Shown piece after piece: positions 37,162 through 46,022 of a stretch of 64,000 nucleotides of DNA. This DNA is from Aquabacterium sp. CECT 9606 (lineage in GTDB: Bacteria > Pseudomonadota > Gammaproteobacteria > Burkholderiales > Burkholderiaceae_C). The stretch's first letter is position 1, and each line of letters begins with the position of its first letter. The notes under the pieces were generated by a model, which did not search any database, was not told the DNA's origin, and was given only the letters and a program-made list of their open reading frames with translations. Both the position numbers and the translations under genes were made by a program. The DNA lies in NCBI RefSeq assembly GCF_918741295.1, contig NZ_CAKKNB010000002.1, forward strand, positions 558,001-622,000, in the 5' to 3' direction.

Positions 37162-39411
37162 ATGACGACCCATCCTCTGTTGTCTCGTCCCCGCGCAGTT
37201 GCGCTGGCCACGGCTTTGGCCTTCACCTTCGGTCCGGGTTGTCTGATGCCTTCGGCGCTGGCCGGTGCGGCCCAGGCGGCGCCCGTCAAGAAGGGCGGTC
37301 CCACCGTCACGCTCAACTTCGTCAATGCCGAGATTGAAGGCGTGGCGCGGGCCATGGCGGCCATCGTCGACCAGCAGATCCTGGTCGATCCACGCGTCAA
37401 GGGCACCATCACGCTGTACAGCGAGCAGCCGCTGACGCCGCGCGAGGCTTACCTGAACTTCCTGGCGGCCTTGCGTGGCCAGGGCTTTGCGATGGTTGAA
37501 GTGGCCGGCCTGCTCAAGGTGGTGCCTGAAGCCGATGCCAAGTTGCAAACCGGCACGGTGGAGGTGGGCAGTGCGGTCAAGCGCTCGGGTGACCAGATCC
37601 TGACGCAGATCTTTCGCCTGCAGTATGAAAACGTCAACAGCCTGGTGACGGTGCTGCGGCCGCTGATCAGCCCCAACAACACCATCAACGCCAATCCGGG
37701 CACCAACACCCTGGTGATCACGGACTACGCGGACAACCTCAAGCGCATCGGCCAGATGATCGCGGCCATGGACGTGCCCTCGTCAACCGACATGGAGGCC
37801 ATGCCCTTGCAATACGCCATCGCGTCTGATCTGGCGCCCATGGTGCAGCGCATGGCCGATGGCGGTGGCGGCGCGTCGGTTCCTGGCGTGGGTGGCGGTC
37901 AGGCCACCATCGTCATGGCCGATCCGCGCACCAACACCTTGATGGTCCGCGCACCCAATCCTGCGCGACTGGCGCTGGTGCGCACGCTGATCCAGCGCCT
38001 TGACCGGCCCGGCACGGCCGGTCTGGGTGGCAGCGGCATCCACGTGATCTACCTGAAGAATGCCGATGCCGTGAAGCTGGCCCAGGTGTTGCGCGCCTCC
38101 TTCCCTGGGGCGGGTGGCTCGTCGGGTGGCGGCTCGTCCTCGTCCAGCAGTGGCAGTTCCGCCAGTGCTTCGCCCATCCCAACCGCGCCCAGCAGCCAAA
38201 ACAGCAGCTCCAGCGGCACGGCCTCCACCCAATCCACCACCCCGGTGGCCGGGTCGGCTCAGCCCTCCACGGGCGGCTTCATCCAGGCTGACCCCAGCAC
38301 CAATTCGCTCATCATCACAGCGACCGATGCCCTGTACAGGCAACTGCGTGCTGTGATTGACCAGCTGGATGGTCGCCGTGCGCAGATCTACATCGAGTCG
38401 ATGATCGTGAAGGTCGATGCCGAAAAGGCTGCCCAGATGGGCGTGCAATGGGCGGGCGCCACGGGCACCAAGAACATTGTTGGGGCGGGCACCAACCTGC
38501 CCACCACTTCGTCGCCAGGGCTGGTGAGCCTGTTGGGCAGCGATGGCATCTCCAGCTTGGCCAGTGGCTTGAACATTGGTTTTGCACGTGCCCTGGGTAA
38601 CGGCCGCTACAACCTGGCCGCGCTGGCCACCTTCCTCGAAACCGAGCTGGGCGGCAATGTGCTGTCCACGCCCAACATGGTGGCGCTGGACAACGAAGAA
38701 GCCAAGATCGTGGTGGGTGAGAACGTGCCCTTCGTGACGGGCTCTTACTCGAATGCCACGACCAGTTCCAGTGGCACCGTGAACCCTTTCCAGACCATCG
38801 ACCGCAAGGACGTGGGCCTGACCTTGCGCGTTCGCCCGCAAGTGGGCGAGGGCGGCACTGTCCGCATGACGGTGTTCCAGGAAGACTCCAGCGTCAAGTC
38901 CACCAGCGGCACCAGTGGCCCCACCACCGCGAAAAGCTCCATTGAAACCACTGTGGTGGTCGACGATGGACAGGTGCTGGTTCTGGGCGGCCTGATCAAG
39001 GACGAGTATTCCGACAACGCGAGCAAGGTGCCTTTGCTGGGTGACATCCCTTACTTGGGCAACCTGTTCAAGAGCCAGGAACGCACCCGCAAGAAGACCA
39101 ACCTGATGGTGTTCTTGCGGCCCATCGTGATGCGCACCCAGGAGGCCGCCAACGCCTTCACCCTGGACCGCTACGACTACATGCGCAACAAGCAGATCGA
39201 GAGCACGCCGCCTCAAAGCTCCTTGATGCGCATCAACGAAGTGCCCGTGCTGGACCCGCTCAAGCTGTCCAACAACTTGACGATGCCTTCGGTGCGACAG
39301 CCATTGGATGATGCCAATGCGCCTGCGCCCACGGTGGTGATGCCCGCTGAATCCGGCTTTGCCCCCAAGCTGTCACCCGCCAAGCCCGCTGCCAGCGGCG
39401 TGGAGAACTGA
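37162..39411 (+). CDS. gspD: Type II secretion secretin GspD
   Basis: Outer-membrane secretin (749 aa). Signal peptide to about residue 40; N0 domain from VTLNFVNAEIEGVARAMA; N1-N3 KH-type repeats (VNSLVTVLRPLISPNNTINA, VIYLKNADAVKLAQVLR). A ~60-residue Ser/Gly/Thr-rich linker (about residues 314-372) sits inside N3. The secretin pore follows: NVLSTPNMVALDNEEAKIVVGE, then VVDDGQVLVLGGLIKDE and VPLLGDIPYLGNLFK. The C-terminal ~90 residues resemble an S-domain but no pilotin is nearby. Confidence 0.95.
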   Translation: MTTHPLLSRPRAVALATALAFTFGPGCLMPSALAGAAQAAPVKKGGPTVTLNFVNAEIEGVARAMAAIVDQQILVDPRVKGTITLYSEQPLTPREAYLNFLAALRGQGFAMVEVAGLLKVVPEADAKLQTGTVEVGSAVKRSGDQILTQIFRLQYENVNSLVTVLRPLISPNNTINANPGTNTLVITDYADNLKRIGQMIAAMDVPSSTDMEAMPLQYAIASDLAPMVQRMADGGGGASVPGVGGGQATIVMADPRTNTLMVRAPNPARLALVRTLIQRLDRPGTAGLGGSGIHVIYLKNADAVKLAQVLRASFPGAGGSSGGGSSSSSSGSSASASPIPTAPSSQNSSSSGTASTQSTTPVAGSAQPSTGGFIQADPSTNSLIITATDALYRQLRAVIDQLDGRRAQIYIESMIVKVDAEKAAQMGVQWAGATGTKNIVGAGTNLPTTSSPGLVSLLGSDGISSLASGLNIGFARALGNGRYNLAALATFLETELGGNVLSTPNMVALDNEEAKIVVGENVPFVTGSYSNATTSSSGTVNPFQTIDRKDVGLTLRVRPQVGEGGTVRMTVFQEDSSVKSTSGTSGPTTAKSSIETTVVVDDGQVLVLGGLIKDEYSDNASKVPLLGDIPYLGNLFKSQERTRKKTNLMVFLRPIVMRTQEAANAFTLDRYDYMRNKQIESTPPQSSLMRINEVPVLDPLKLSNNLTMPSVRQPLDDANAPAPTVVMPAESGFAPKLSPAKPAASGVEN

Positions 39412-39414
39412 GCC

Positions 39415-40839
39415 ATGGCCGTCCGCCATCCCCTGCCCTACGCCTTCGCCAAGGCGCACAGCCTGTTGCTGGAAAGCGATGGCGACCGTGCCACCTTGTG
39501 GGCCAGTGAACAGGTGTCGCGCTCGGCCTTGTCGGAGGTGATGCGGCTGTTCGTGATCGACACCCTGGAGCGTGAGCCCGCCGAGTCGCTGGGCCAGCGC
39601 ATCGCGGCAGCCTACGCGGGTGGCGAGGGCAGTGCTGCCGCTGTGGTGGGCGAGGTGGAAAACGCCGTCGACCTGTCGCGCATGATGCAGGACCTGCCGG
39701 CGGTCGAGGACTTGCTGGAAGCCTCGAACGACGCGCCCATCATCCGGATGCTGAACGCGCTGCTGACACAGGCGGCCAAGGATGGTGCCTCCGACATCCA
39801 CATTGAACCGTATGAACGCTCATCGGCCGTGCGCTTCCGCGTGGACGGCACGCTGCGCGAAGTGGTGCAGCCCAACAAGGCCCTGCACGCCGCTTTGATC
39901 TCGCGCCTGAAGATCATGGCCGAGCTGGACATCTCCGAGAAGCGCATGCCGCAAGACGGCCGCATCTCGTTGCGCATTGGCGGCCGCGCCGTCGACGTGC
40001 GGGTGTCCACTTTGCCCTCGGCCCATGGCGAGCGCGCCGTGCTGCGTCTGCTCGACAAGGGTGACGCCAACAAGTTCACGCTCGAATCCTTGGGCATGAG
40101 CGGCGAGTCGCTGGACCGTTTCAAACGCCTGCTGCGCCAGCCGCACGGCATCGTGCTGGTCACCGGCCCCACCGGCTCGGGTAAGACGACCACGCTGTAC
40201 GCGGGCTTGAGCACGCTGGACGCCACCACCACCAATGTGCTGACGGTGGAAGACCCGGTCGAATACGAGCTGCATGGCATCGGCCAAACACAGGTCAACG
40301 CCCGCATTGATTTGACCTTCGCCAAGGCCTTGCGCGCCATCCTGCGGCAAGACCCGGACGTGATCATGATCGGTGAAATCCGCGACTTCGAGACTGCGCA
40401 GATCGCCGTGCAGGCTTCGCTGACGGGTCACTTGGTGCTGGCCACCCTGCACACCAATGACGCGGCCAGTGCCGTCACGCGTTTGACCGACATGGGCATC
40501 GAGCCCTTCCTGCTCAGTTCCAGCTTGCTGGGCGTGATGGCGCAGCGCCTGGTGCGCAAGCTGTGCGTGCATTGCAAGCGCGAAGACGAATACCACCGCT
40601 GGCACCCCGTGGGTTGCGCCGCTTGCGGCATGACTGGCTACAAGGGCCGCACCGGCGTGTACGAGTTGCTGGTGGCCGACGACAACATCCGCGCCTTGAT
40701 CCACGCCCAGGCTTCCGAAGCCCAGTTGTTCGAGGCCGCGGCCAAGAACGGCATGAAGGTCATGCGCGAAGACGGTGACCGCCTGGTGGCCGAAGGCGTC
40801 ACCTCGCTGGAAGAAGTGTTGCGCGTCACGCGCGAATAA
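39415..40839 (+). CDS. gspE: Type II secretion ATPase GspE
   Basis: Hexameric secretion ATPase (474 aa). Walker [16 protein letters not shown], Asp box [12 protein letters not shown], Walker [16 protein letters not shown], His box [14 protein letters not shown]. The C-terminal zinc element is present as two CxxC pairs (LCVHCK and [13 protein letters not shown]). Cytoplasmic, docks to GspL. Slightly shorter N-terminus than E. coli GspE. Confidence 0.96.
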   Translation: MAVRHPLPYAFAKAHSLLLESDGDRATLWASEQVSRSALSEVMRLFVIDTLEREPAESLGQRIAAAYAGGEGSAAAVVGEVENAVDLSRMMQDLPAVEDLLEASNDAPIIRMLNALLTQAAKDGASDIHIEPYERSSAVRFRVDGTLREVVQPNKALHAALISRLKIMAELDISEKRMPQDGRISLRIGGRAVDVRVSTLPSAHGERAVLRLLDKGDANKFTLESLGMSGESLDRFKRLLRQPHGIVLVTGPTGSGKTTTLYAGLSTLDATTTNVLTVEDPVEYELHGIGQTQVNARIDLTFAKALRAILRQDPDVIMIGEIRDFETAQIAVQASLTGHLVLATLHTNDAASAVTRLTDMGIEPFLLSSSLLGVMAQRLVRKLCVHCKREDEYHRWHPVGCAACGMTGYKGRTGVYELLVADDNIRALIHAQASEAQLFEAAAKNGMKVMREDGDRLVAEGVTSLEEVLRVTRE

Positions 40840-40857
40840 GGCCGAAGAGACCGCACC

Positions 40858-42075
40858 ATGCCCGCCTTCCGTTTTGAAGCCTTGGAGACCAGTGGCAAGA
40901 CCGTCACCGGTCTGGTCGACTCCGACAACCCCAAGACCGCGCGCGCGCAATTGCGCTCGCAACAGTTGGTGCCGCTGAAGATCGAGCCGGTGCAGGTCAC
41001 CGAAGAGCAAGGCCAGCAGCGCAGCATGTTCACGCGGCGGGCCTTCAACTCGACCTCGCTGGCGATCTGGACGCGGCAGCTGTCGGGCCTGGTGTCGGCG
41101 GGCTTGCCGCTGGAGCGTGCGCTCACGGCCCTGGCCGATGAGTCCGAAGACCCGCAGCAGCGCGAATTGGTGGCGCACCTGCGCTCCGAGGTGAATGCCG
41201 GCTCGCCCTTTGCGCGTGCGCTGTCAGGCTCGCCCAAAGAGTTCGACGAGGTCTACCGAGGTGTGGTGGCGGCCGGCGAGCAAAGTGGCCAGTTGGGCAC
41301 CGTGCTTGAAAAGCTGGCCGACGACCTGGAAGAGCAGGGCGCTCTCAAATCCAAGCTGATTGGCGCCACGCTGTACCCGGCGGTGGTGTCGGTGTTCGCC
41401 ATCGTGGTGGTGGTGGCCTTGCTGGTGTTCGTGGTGCCGCAGGTGGCCCAGGTGTTCAGCAGCAGCAAGCGGGCCTTGCCCATCCTCACCCGCGTCATGC
41501 TGGGCCTGAGCGCCTTCATGCGCGAATGGGGCTGGCTGCTCATCTTGCTGATGATCGGTGGCTTCACCTCCCTGGTGTTTGCCTTGCGCGGTGAGGCCTT
41601 CCGCCGCAAGTTCGACAGCTTCACCCTGGGCGTGCCCGTGATCGGGCGGCTGATCCGTGGCTACAACGCCGCGCGGTTTGCCGGCACTTTGGCCATGCTG
41701 GCCGGATCGGGCGTGCCCATCTTGAAAGCCTTGCAGGCGGCCGCTGAAACCTTGTCCAACCGCGCCATGCGGGCTGATGCCATGGAAGCCCTGGTGCAGG
41801 TGCGCGAGGGTGCGCCGCTGGCTTCGGCCCTGGCCGCCAAGAAGCGCTTTCCGGGTTTGCTGTCGATGTTTGCGCGCCTGGGCGAGCAGACCGGGCAGTT
41901 GCCGGTGATGCTGCAACGCGCGGCCAAGCAGCTCAGCACCGAGGTGCAGCGCAAGGCCCTGGCCATTGCGACGGTGCTCGAGCCCTTGCTGATCGTGTTC
42001 ATGGGCCTGATGGTGATGCTCATCGTCATGTCCGTCATGATGCCGATCATGCAAATGAACACCTGGGTGAAGTAA
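40858..42075 (+). CDS. gspF: Type II secretion platform protein GspF
   Basis: Polytopic inner-membrane protein (405 aa) with two T2SSF domains. Domain 1 is LAIWTRQLSGLVSAGLPLER; domain 2 is RFAGTLAMLAGSGVPILKAL. Three membrane helices: LYPAVVSVFAIVVVVALLVF, the ~residue 225 helix, and the C-terminal VMLIVMSVMMPIMQM. It is the last gsp gene here; no prepilin peptidase (gspO) is in the window. Confidence 0.95.
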   Translation: MPAFRFEALETSGKTVTGLVDSDNPKTARAQLRSQQLVPLKIEPVQVTEEQGQQRSMFTRRAFNSTSLAIWTRQLSGLVSAGLPLERALTALADESEDPQQRELVAHLRSEVNAGSPFARALSGSPKEFDEVYRGVVAAGEQSGQLGTVLEKLADDLEEQGALKSKLIGATLYPAVVSVFAIVVVVALLVFVVPQVAQVFSSSKRALPILTRVMLGLSAFMREWGWLLILLMIGGFTSLVFALRGEAFRRKFDSFTLGVPVIGRLIRGYNAARFAGTLAMLAGSGVPILKALQAAAETLSNRAMRADAMEALVQVREGAPLASALAAKKRFPGLLSMFARLGEQTGQLPVMLQRAAKQLSTEVQRKALAIATVLEPLLIVFMGLMVMLIVMSVMMPIMQMNTWVK

Positions 42076-42096
42076 ACACGATATACGGCTGGGGAT

Positions 42097-42111
42097 ACCC
42101 CTTGTTCGGGG
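42097..42111. promoter_or_regulatory. CCCC-N6-GGGG box upstream of the AAA+ gene
   Basis: ACCCC (42097-42101), TTGTTC, GGGG (42108-42111), about 65 bp before the start at 42174. It could fold as a hairpin but lacks a T run, so it is not an intrinsic terminator for gspF. Confidence 0.35.
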
Positions 42112-42173
42112 CCTCGCAAGCGGGTGCGTTTGTTGCATGATGGGCTCAGCGTCTTCGTTGTCGGAGGTTGAGC

Positions 42174-43181
42174 ATGAACACTGGTTGTGAACTGGTCACG
42201 GTGCAAAACGAGGGAGCGCGTCCGCGCATCCCGATCGCGCACATGCGCCATGTCTATCGGCTTGCCGAAGTCGAAAAACGTTTGGGCAAGCTGCCGCCCC
42301 GCGAACACGAAACCCTGCGCGCCACCTATGAGCGCATGCTGGAGATGGGACCTGACCGCTTCCAGGTCAAGCCCTCCGGGTTGCCAGCGATGGACTACCT
42401 GTACGAAGACCTTCCCAATTTTCACGAAGCGCTGGATGACCTGAAGCGCCAACTGGCTTTGTGCGCCGACAGCCGCGACGCGCTCGAGATCACGCCCATG
42501 TTGTTGCTGGGGCCACCCGGTGTGGGCAAGACGCACTTCGCGCGTGAAGTGTCGCAGCTGCTGGGCACTGGCATGGGCTTCGTGTCCATGAGTTCCATGA
42601 CGGCGGGCTGGGTGCTGTCGGGCTCGTCCAGTCAGTGGAAGGGCGCGCGGCCCGGCAAGGTTTTTGAAACCCTGGTCGAGGGCCAGTACGCCAACCCGGT
42701 CATGGTGGTCGACGAGATCGACAAGAGCGGAGGCGAGCACGCCTATGATCCGCTGGGCTCGCTTTACAGCCTGCTGGAGCACGACACCGCCGGCCACTTC
42801 ACCGACGAGTTCGCCGAAGTGCCCATCGATGCCAGCCAGGTGATCTGGGTGGCCACGGCCAACGAGGCGCGCGGCATCCCCGATCCCATCCTGAACCGCA
42901 TGAACGTGTTCGAGATCGAGATGCCCAGCGAAGAGGCGGCGCGCAAGATCGCGTCGAAGCTGTACCGCAGCATCCGCGCCGACCATGATTGGGGGCAGCG
43001 GTTTGACCCCGACTTGAGCGAGGCCGTGCTGGCCAGCCTGAGCCACCTGGCGCCGCGTGAGATGCGCCGCGCCTTGATGACGGCGTTCGGCAATGCCAAG
43101 CTGGATGGCCGGCACCGCCTGGAAACGCGCGACCTGCCCGATGCACAGGGTCGCCGCACGCCGATGGGGTTCACGCAGTGA
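42174..43181 (+). CDS. Lon-like AAA+ ATPase without protease domain
   Basis: Cytoplasmic AAA+ protein (335 aa). Walker A GPPGVGKT at residues 113-120, Walker B VMVVDEID with D180-E181, sensor-1 WVATAN, arginine finger near DPILNRM (R242), then a C-terminal lid. The ATPase core resembles the AAA module of Lon, but neither the N-terminal substrate domain nor the Ser-Lys protease domain is present. The ~100-residue N-terminus is charged and helical. ATG 42174 has CGGAGG 6 bp upstream; TTG 42168 is less likely. No partner protease is adjacent; the next gene is a 5'-nucleotidase. Confidence 0.82.
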   Translation: MNTGCELVTVQNEGARPRIPIAHMRHVYRLAEVEKRLGKLPPREHETLRATYERMLEMGPDRFQVKPSGLPAMDYLYEDLPNFHEALDDLKRQLALCADSRDALEITPMLLLGPPGVGKTHFAREVSQLLGTGMGFVSMSSMTAGWVLSGSSSQWKGARPGKVFETLVEGQYANPVMVVDEIDKSGGEHAYDPLGSLYSLLEHDTAGHFTDEFAEVPIDASQVIWVATANEARGIPDPILNRMNVFEIEMPSEEAARKIASKLYRSIRADHDWGQRFDPDLSEAVLASLSHLAPREMRRALMTAFGNAKLDGRHRLETRDLPDAQGRRTPMGFTQ

Positions 43182-43263
43182 CGGTGCACTGACGACAAGC
43201 TGATGGCGCGCCGCTCGGCGATACTGGGCCCTTCAATTCCAATGATTGCAAGGGTGCATCCAG

Positions 43264-44196
43264 ATGGCCGTCAGTTTGTCAGGGCAGTTGGTGGTGGCGA
43301 TTTCATCGCGTGCGCTGTTCGATTTCGAGCAGGAGAACCTGCTGTTCGACCAGGGCGCGGGCGACCGCGCCTACATGAAACACCAGCTCAAGCGCCTCGA
43401 CGAGCCCGCCAAGCCTGGCGTGGCCTTCTCGCTGGTGCGCAAGCTGCTGGCTTTCAATTCGCCTGATCAACCGCGCGTCGAGGTGGTCATCCTGTCGCGC
43501 AACGACCCGGTGTCGGGCATGCGGGTGTTCCGCTCGGCGCGGCACTATGGCTTGCCGATCCAGCGCGGGGTGTTCACGCGGGGCGAATCACCTTACCGCT
43601 ATTTGCGGCCGTTGCGGGCGCATCTGTTCCTCTCGGCCAACGAGGCCGATGTGCGCTCGGCCTTGCTGGAAGGCGTGCCCGCCGCGCGCGTGCTGCCCCA
43701 TTCAGCCCATGCTGGCGAAGCCCACCCGCGGGAGGTGCGCATTGCCTTTGACGGTGACGCGGTGCTGTTCTCGGACGAGGCTGAGCAGGTGTACCAAAGC
43801 TCGGGCCTGGATGCTTTCCAGTTGCACGAGCAGGAGCGCGCCGCCAAGCCTTTGCCGGCCGGGCCCTTCAAGCCGCTTTTGCAGGCTTTGCATGATTTGC
43901 AGCAACGCGGTCAGGTTTTGGAAGACCAGGGCGGCATGCGCATCCGCACCGCCCTGGTCACCGCGCGCAGCGCACCGGCGCACGAGCGCGCCATCCGTAC
44001 CTTGATGGACTGGGACATCGAAGTGGACGAGGCGATGTTCCTGGGCGGCTTGCCCAAGGGCGAGTTCTTGCGCGAGTTCGAGCCCGATTTCTTCTTCGAC
44101 GACCAGACTGGTCATGTGGACGGGGCGGCGCCCCATGTGCCTGCTGGCCATGTGATGAGTGGCGTGTCCAACGCCATCATCGAGACCCTGGGTTGA
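43264..44196 (+). CDS. Cytosolic 5'-nucleotidase (NT5C1-like)
   Basis: Protein of 310 aa resembling the cytosolic 5'-nucleotidase 1 family, which dephosphorylates nucleoside monophosphates. Visible signatures: AISSRALFDFEQEN near the N-terminus, VEVVILSRNDPVSGMRVF, IAFDGDAVLFSDE as the HAD-type core with catalytic aspartates, and the C-terminal FLGGLPKGEFLREFEPDFFF. ATG 43264 follows an AAGGG-type site; TTG 43246 is a possible longer start. Convergent with the MOSC gene, stops directly adjacent. Confidence 0.85.
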   Translation: MAVSLSGQLVVAISSRALFDFEQENLLFDQGAGDRAYMKHQLKRLDEPAKPGVAFSLVRKLLAFNSPDQPRVEVVILSRNDPVSGMRVFRSARHYGLPIQRGVFTRGESPYRYLRPLRAHLFLSANEADVRSALLEGVPAARVLPHSAHAGEAHPREVRIAFDGDAVLFSDEAEQVYQSSGLDAFQLHEQERAAKPLPAGPFKPLLQALHDLQQRGQVLEDQGGMRIRTALVTARSAPAHERAIRTLMDWDIEVDEAMFLGGLPKGEFLREFEPDFFFDDQTGHVDGAAPHVPAGHVMSGVSNAIIETLG

Positions 44197-44802
44197 TCAG
44201 GACTTGCGCCGCATGTGGGACTTGAACAGCTCGGCGATGCTGACCTGGCGTGGGCCGGGGATCAGCTCATAGCCTTCACCCGCCGCGATGGTGCCGGGCG
44301 CCCGCACGGCCAGGTAGAAGCCGCAATAACCAGACTGCGCCATCATCTTGACCGCCTGGTTGAAGCCCATCACCGCCGCGAACTTGAAGCAAGGGTGGCG
44401 CGGCTCGCTGATGGCCAAGGTGCAATCCGGAAACTTCAGCACATCGCCAATGTAGGCGTCGCTTTCAAGCAGGCCGGTGATGGTGAGGTTCTCGCCCAGC
44501 ATGCCGTGGGGCAGGGTCTCGTCCCAGGTTTGCGATTGGGCCTGGGCGCGCACGGTTTGCCAGAAGGGGTAGTGCTCGTGAGGGTAGGCGTAGACTGCTT
44601 TGGACAGGCCACCATGCACGGTGGGGTCGGCTTGCTCGTCCAGGTGCAGGCCCATGGCCTTGACCTCGATGCGCTGGGGTGAGGCCAGCGAGCTGACCGA
44701 CCGCTTGCCAATGGCCGTGAGCACGGACTTGCCGTCAATGAGAAGGGGTTGGGCCTGCGCGGTGTTGACGGACAAGACACGGCGATCAACAACGGCAGAC
44801 AT
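44197..44802 (-). CDS. MOSC-domain protein (YiiM-like)
   Basis: Protein of 201 aa with a MOSC domain, the fold of the molybdenum-cofactor sulfurase C-terminus; YiiM relatives reduce N-hydroxylated substrates with Moco. The conserved cysteine is in EPRHPCFKF, and ADPTVHGGLSKAVYAYPHEH carries the usual HGG and YP residues. ATG 44802 is preceded by CAGGAGTC. It sits directly downstream of the molybdate/tungstate-type ABC genes on the same strand (53-bp gap to modC), which fits a Moco-dependent role. Confidence 0.87.
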   Translation of the reverse strand: MSAVVDRRVLSVNTAQAQPLLIDGKSVLTAIGKRSVSSLASPQRIEVKAMGLHLDEQADPTVHGGLSKAVYAYPHEHYPFWQTVRAQAQSQTWDETLPHGMLGENLTITGLLESDAYIGDVLKFPDCTLAISEPRHPCFKFAAVMGFNQAVKMMAQSGYCGFYLAVRAPGTIAAGEGYELIPGPRQVSIAELFKSHMRRKS

Positions 44803-44855
44803 GGGTGACTCCTGGAGGGTGGCAAAGTGATGTGAGCCATCCAAGCATATCAACT

Positions 44856-46022
44856 TCAGCGCCAGGAAGAGACCGCCACGGACATGGCCTTGAAGCTGGC
44901 CACGCAAGGCTGGCCCGGCGCCAGGTCCATCTGCTGGATGGAGCGCCGGGTGAGCAAGGCCCAGATCTGCACACCGGGCTGGATGGAGAAATCGCCGGTT
45001 TCGCGCACGTGGTCCAGCTCGACCCCCACGGCGCCGTAAGAGCCGTTCTCGCCGGCCAGCATGATCTGGGTGATGCGGCCACGCAGCTGGTTGCTGGCGC
45101 TGCTGCCCTCCAGGACGTCGGGGTGCAGGCTGATGTCGCGGGCGCGGATCTTCAGGCGCACCTTGCGGCCGACGGCGTGCAGCGCGGCGGGCACCGTCAC
45201 GCGCTGGCCGGCCACGTCAACCTCGCTGAGCAGCCATTCGATGTCATGCCGCTTGACTTCGCCCTCGATCACGCTGCCCGCGTTCAGGCCCTCCAGGAAG
45301 GTGGACAGGGACACGTCCGACAAGATCTGGGAGACGGTGCCGCCACTGGTCATGCGCCCTTCGTGCAGCACGATCACGTCGTCGGCCATGCGGATCACCT
45401 CGTTCATGCGCGGGCTGATCAGCACCACCGGGAGTTTGGAGCGCGTGGGGATCTGGGCCAGCAAGTCCAGCAAAGGGGGCTGGTCGTGTTCGGGCACTCC
45501 GCTCAAGGGGTCGTCCAGCAGGATGGCCCGGGGCGCCGACAGCAGTGCCCGGCCCAAGGCCACCTTGAAGCGTTGCGATGGCGTCAGGCGCGCTGGACGG
45601 GCCTTGAACAGCGAGCGCAGGTCCAGCCACTGGGTCACGGCGTCGAAGGTGGGGCCGTTCACGGGTTTGGGCGCGCGGGCCAGACCGTATTCCAGGTTGC
45701 CCTGCACGCTCAGGTGGGGAAACAGGTGGGCGTGGCCGTCCAGCCAAGCCAGGCGGCGTTGGTGCGGCGGCAGGTTCACGCCCGATGACGAGTCGTAGAT
45801 GGCCTGGTGGCCCAGCGCGACCCGCCCACCCAGGGCGGGGTGAAGCCCGGCCGCGGCTTTCAGCAAGGCCGATTTGCCCGCCCCACCACGCCCCACGATG
45901 GCGCACACACGCCCCGGCAGGACGCGGAACTGGGCCTGGATGTCCAAGCCGGGTTGCTGCACGCGCAATTCCACGCTCAGGGGCGAGGGCAGGGCCTTGG
46001 GCGGCTTGCTTGTGTCGTTCAT
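44856..46022 (-). CDS. modC: ModC-like ABC ATPase with degenerate catalytic motifs
   Basis: 388 aa: nucleotide-binding domain (residues ~15-235) plus a C-terminal MOP/TOBE domain (~290-385) as in ModC of molybdate/tungstate importers. Walker A is intact (GRGGAGKS, 44-51). Other motifs deviate: Q-loop Gln becomes Gly (WLDGHAHLFPHLSV, G96), signature LSGGQ becomes LTPSQ (146-150), the catalytic Glu after Walker B becomes Asp (LLDD, D171), D-loop SGVP replaces SALD-type sequence, and the switch His becomes Pro (LISPRM, P204). The frame is intact and otherwise ModC-like (GNLEYGL, VALGRALLSAP). Start overlaps the modB stop (ATGA). ATP hydrolysis is doubtful. Confidence 0.85.
   Translation of the reverse strand: MNDTSKPPKALPSPLSVELRVQQPGLDIQAQFRVLPGRVCAIVGRGGAGKSALLKAAAGLHPALGGRVALGHQAIYDSSSGVNLPPHQRRLAWLDGHAHLFPHLSVQGNLEYGLARAPKPVNGPTFDAVTQWLDLRSLFKARPARLTPSQRFKVALGRALLSAPRAILLDDPLSGVPEHDQPPLLDLLAQIPTRSKLPVVLISPRMNEVIRMADDVIVLHEGRMTSGGTVSQILSDVSLSTFLEGLNAGSVIEGEVKRHDIEWLLSEVDVAGQRVTVPAALHAVGRKVRLKIRARDISLHPDVLEGSSASNQLRGRITQIMLAGENGSYGAVGVELDHVRETGDFSIQPGVQIWALLTRRSIQQMDLAPGQPCVASFKAMSVAVSSWR

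Noticed and set aside
38101-38280. Serine-codon run as a microsatellite or contingency repeat
   Set aside because: Codons are mixed and lie in frame within the gspD N3 linker; no exact tandem unit is seen.
42097-42111. Hairpin after gspF as intrinsic terminator
   Set aside because: Only four base pairs and no T run; kept as a C-N-G box instead.
44856-46022. modC as a pseudogene
   Set aside because: The frame is uninterrupted over 388 codons, the MOP domain is complete, and overlap with modB is preserved, so degenerate motifs are reported without calling a pseudogene.
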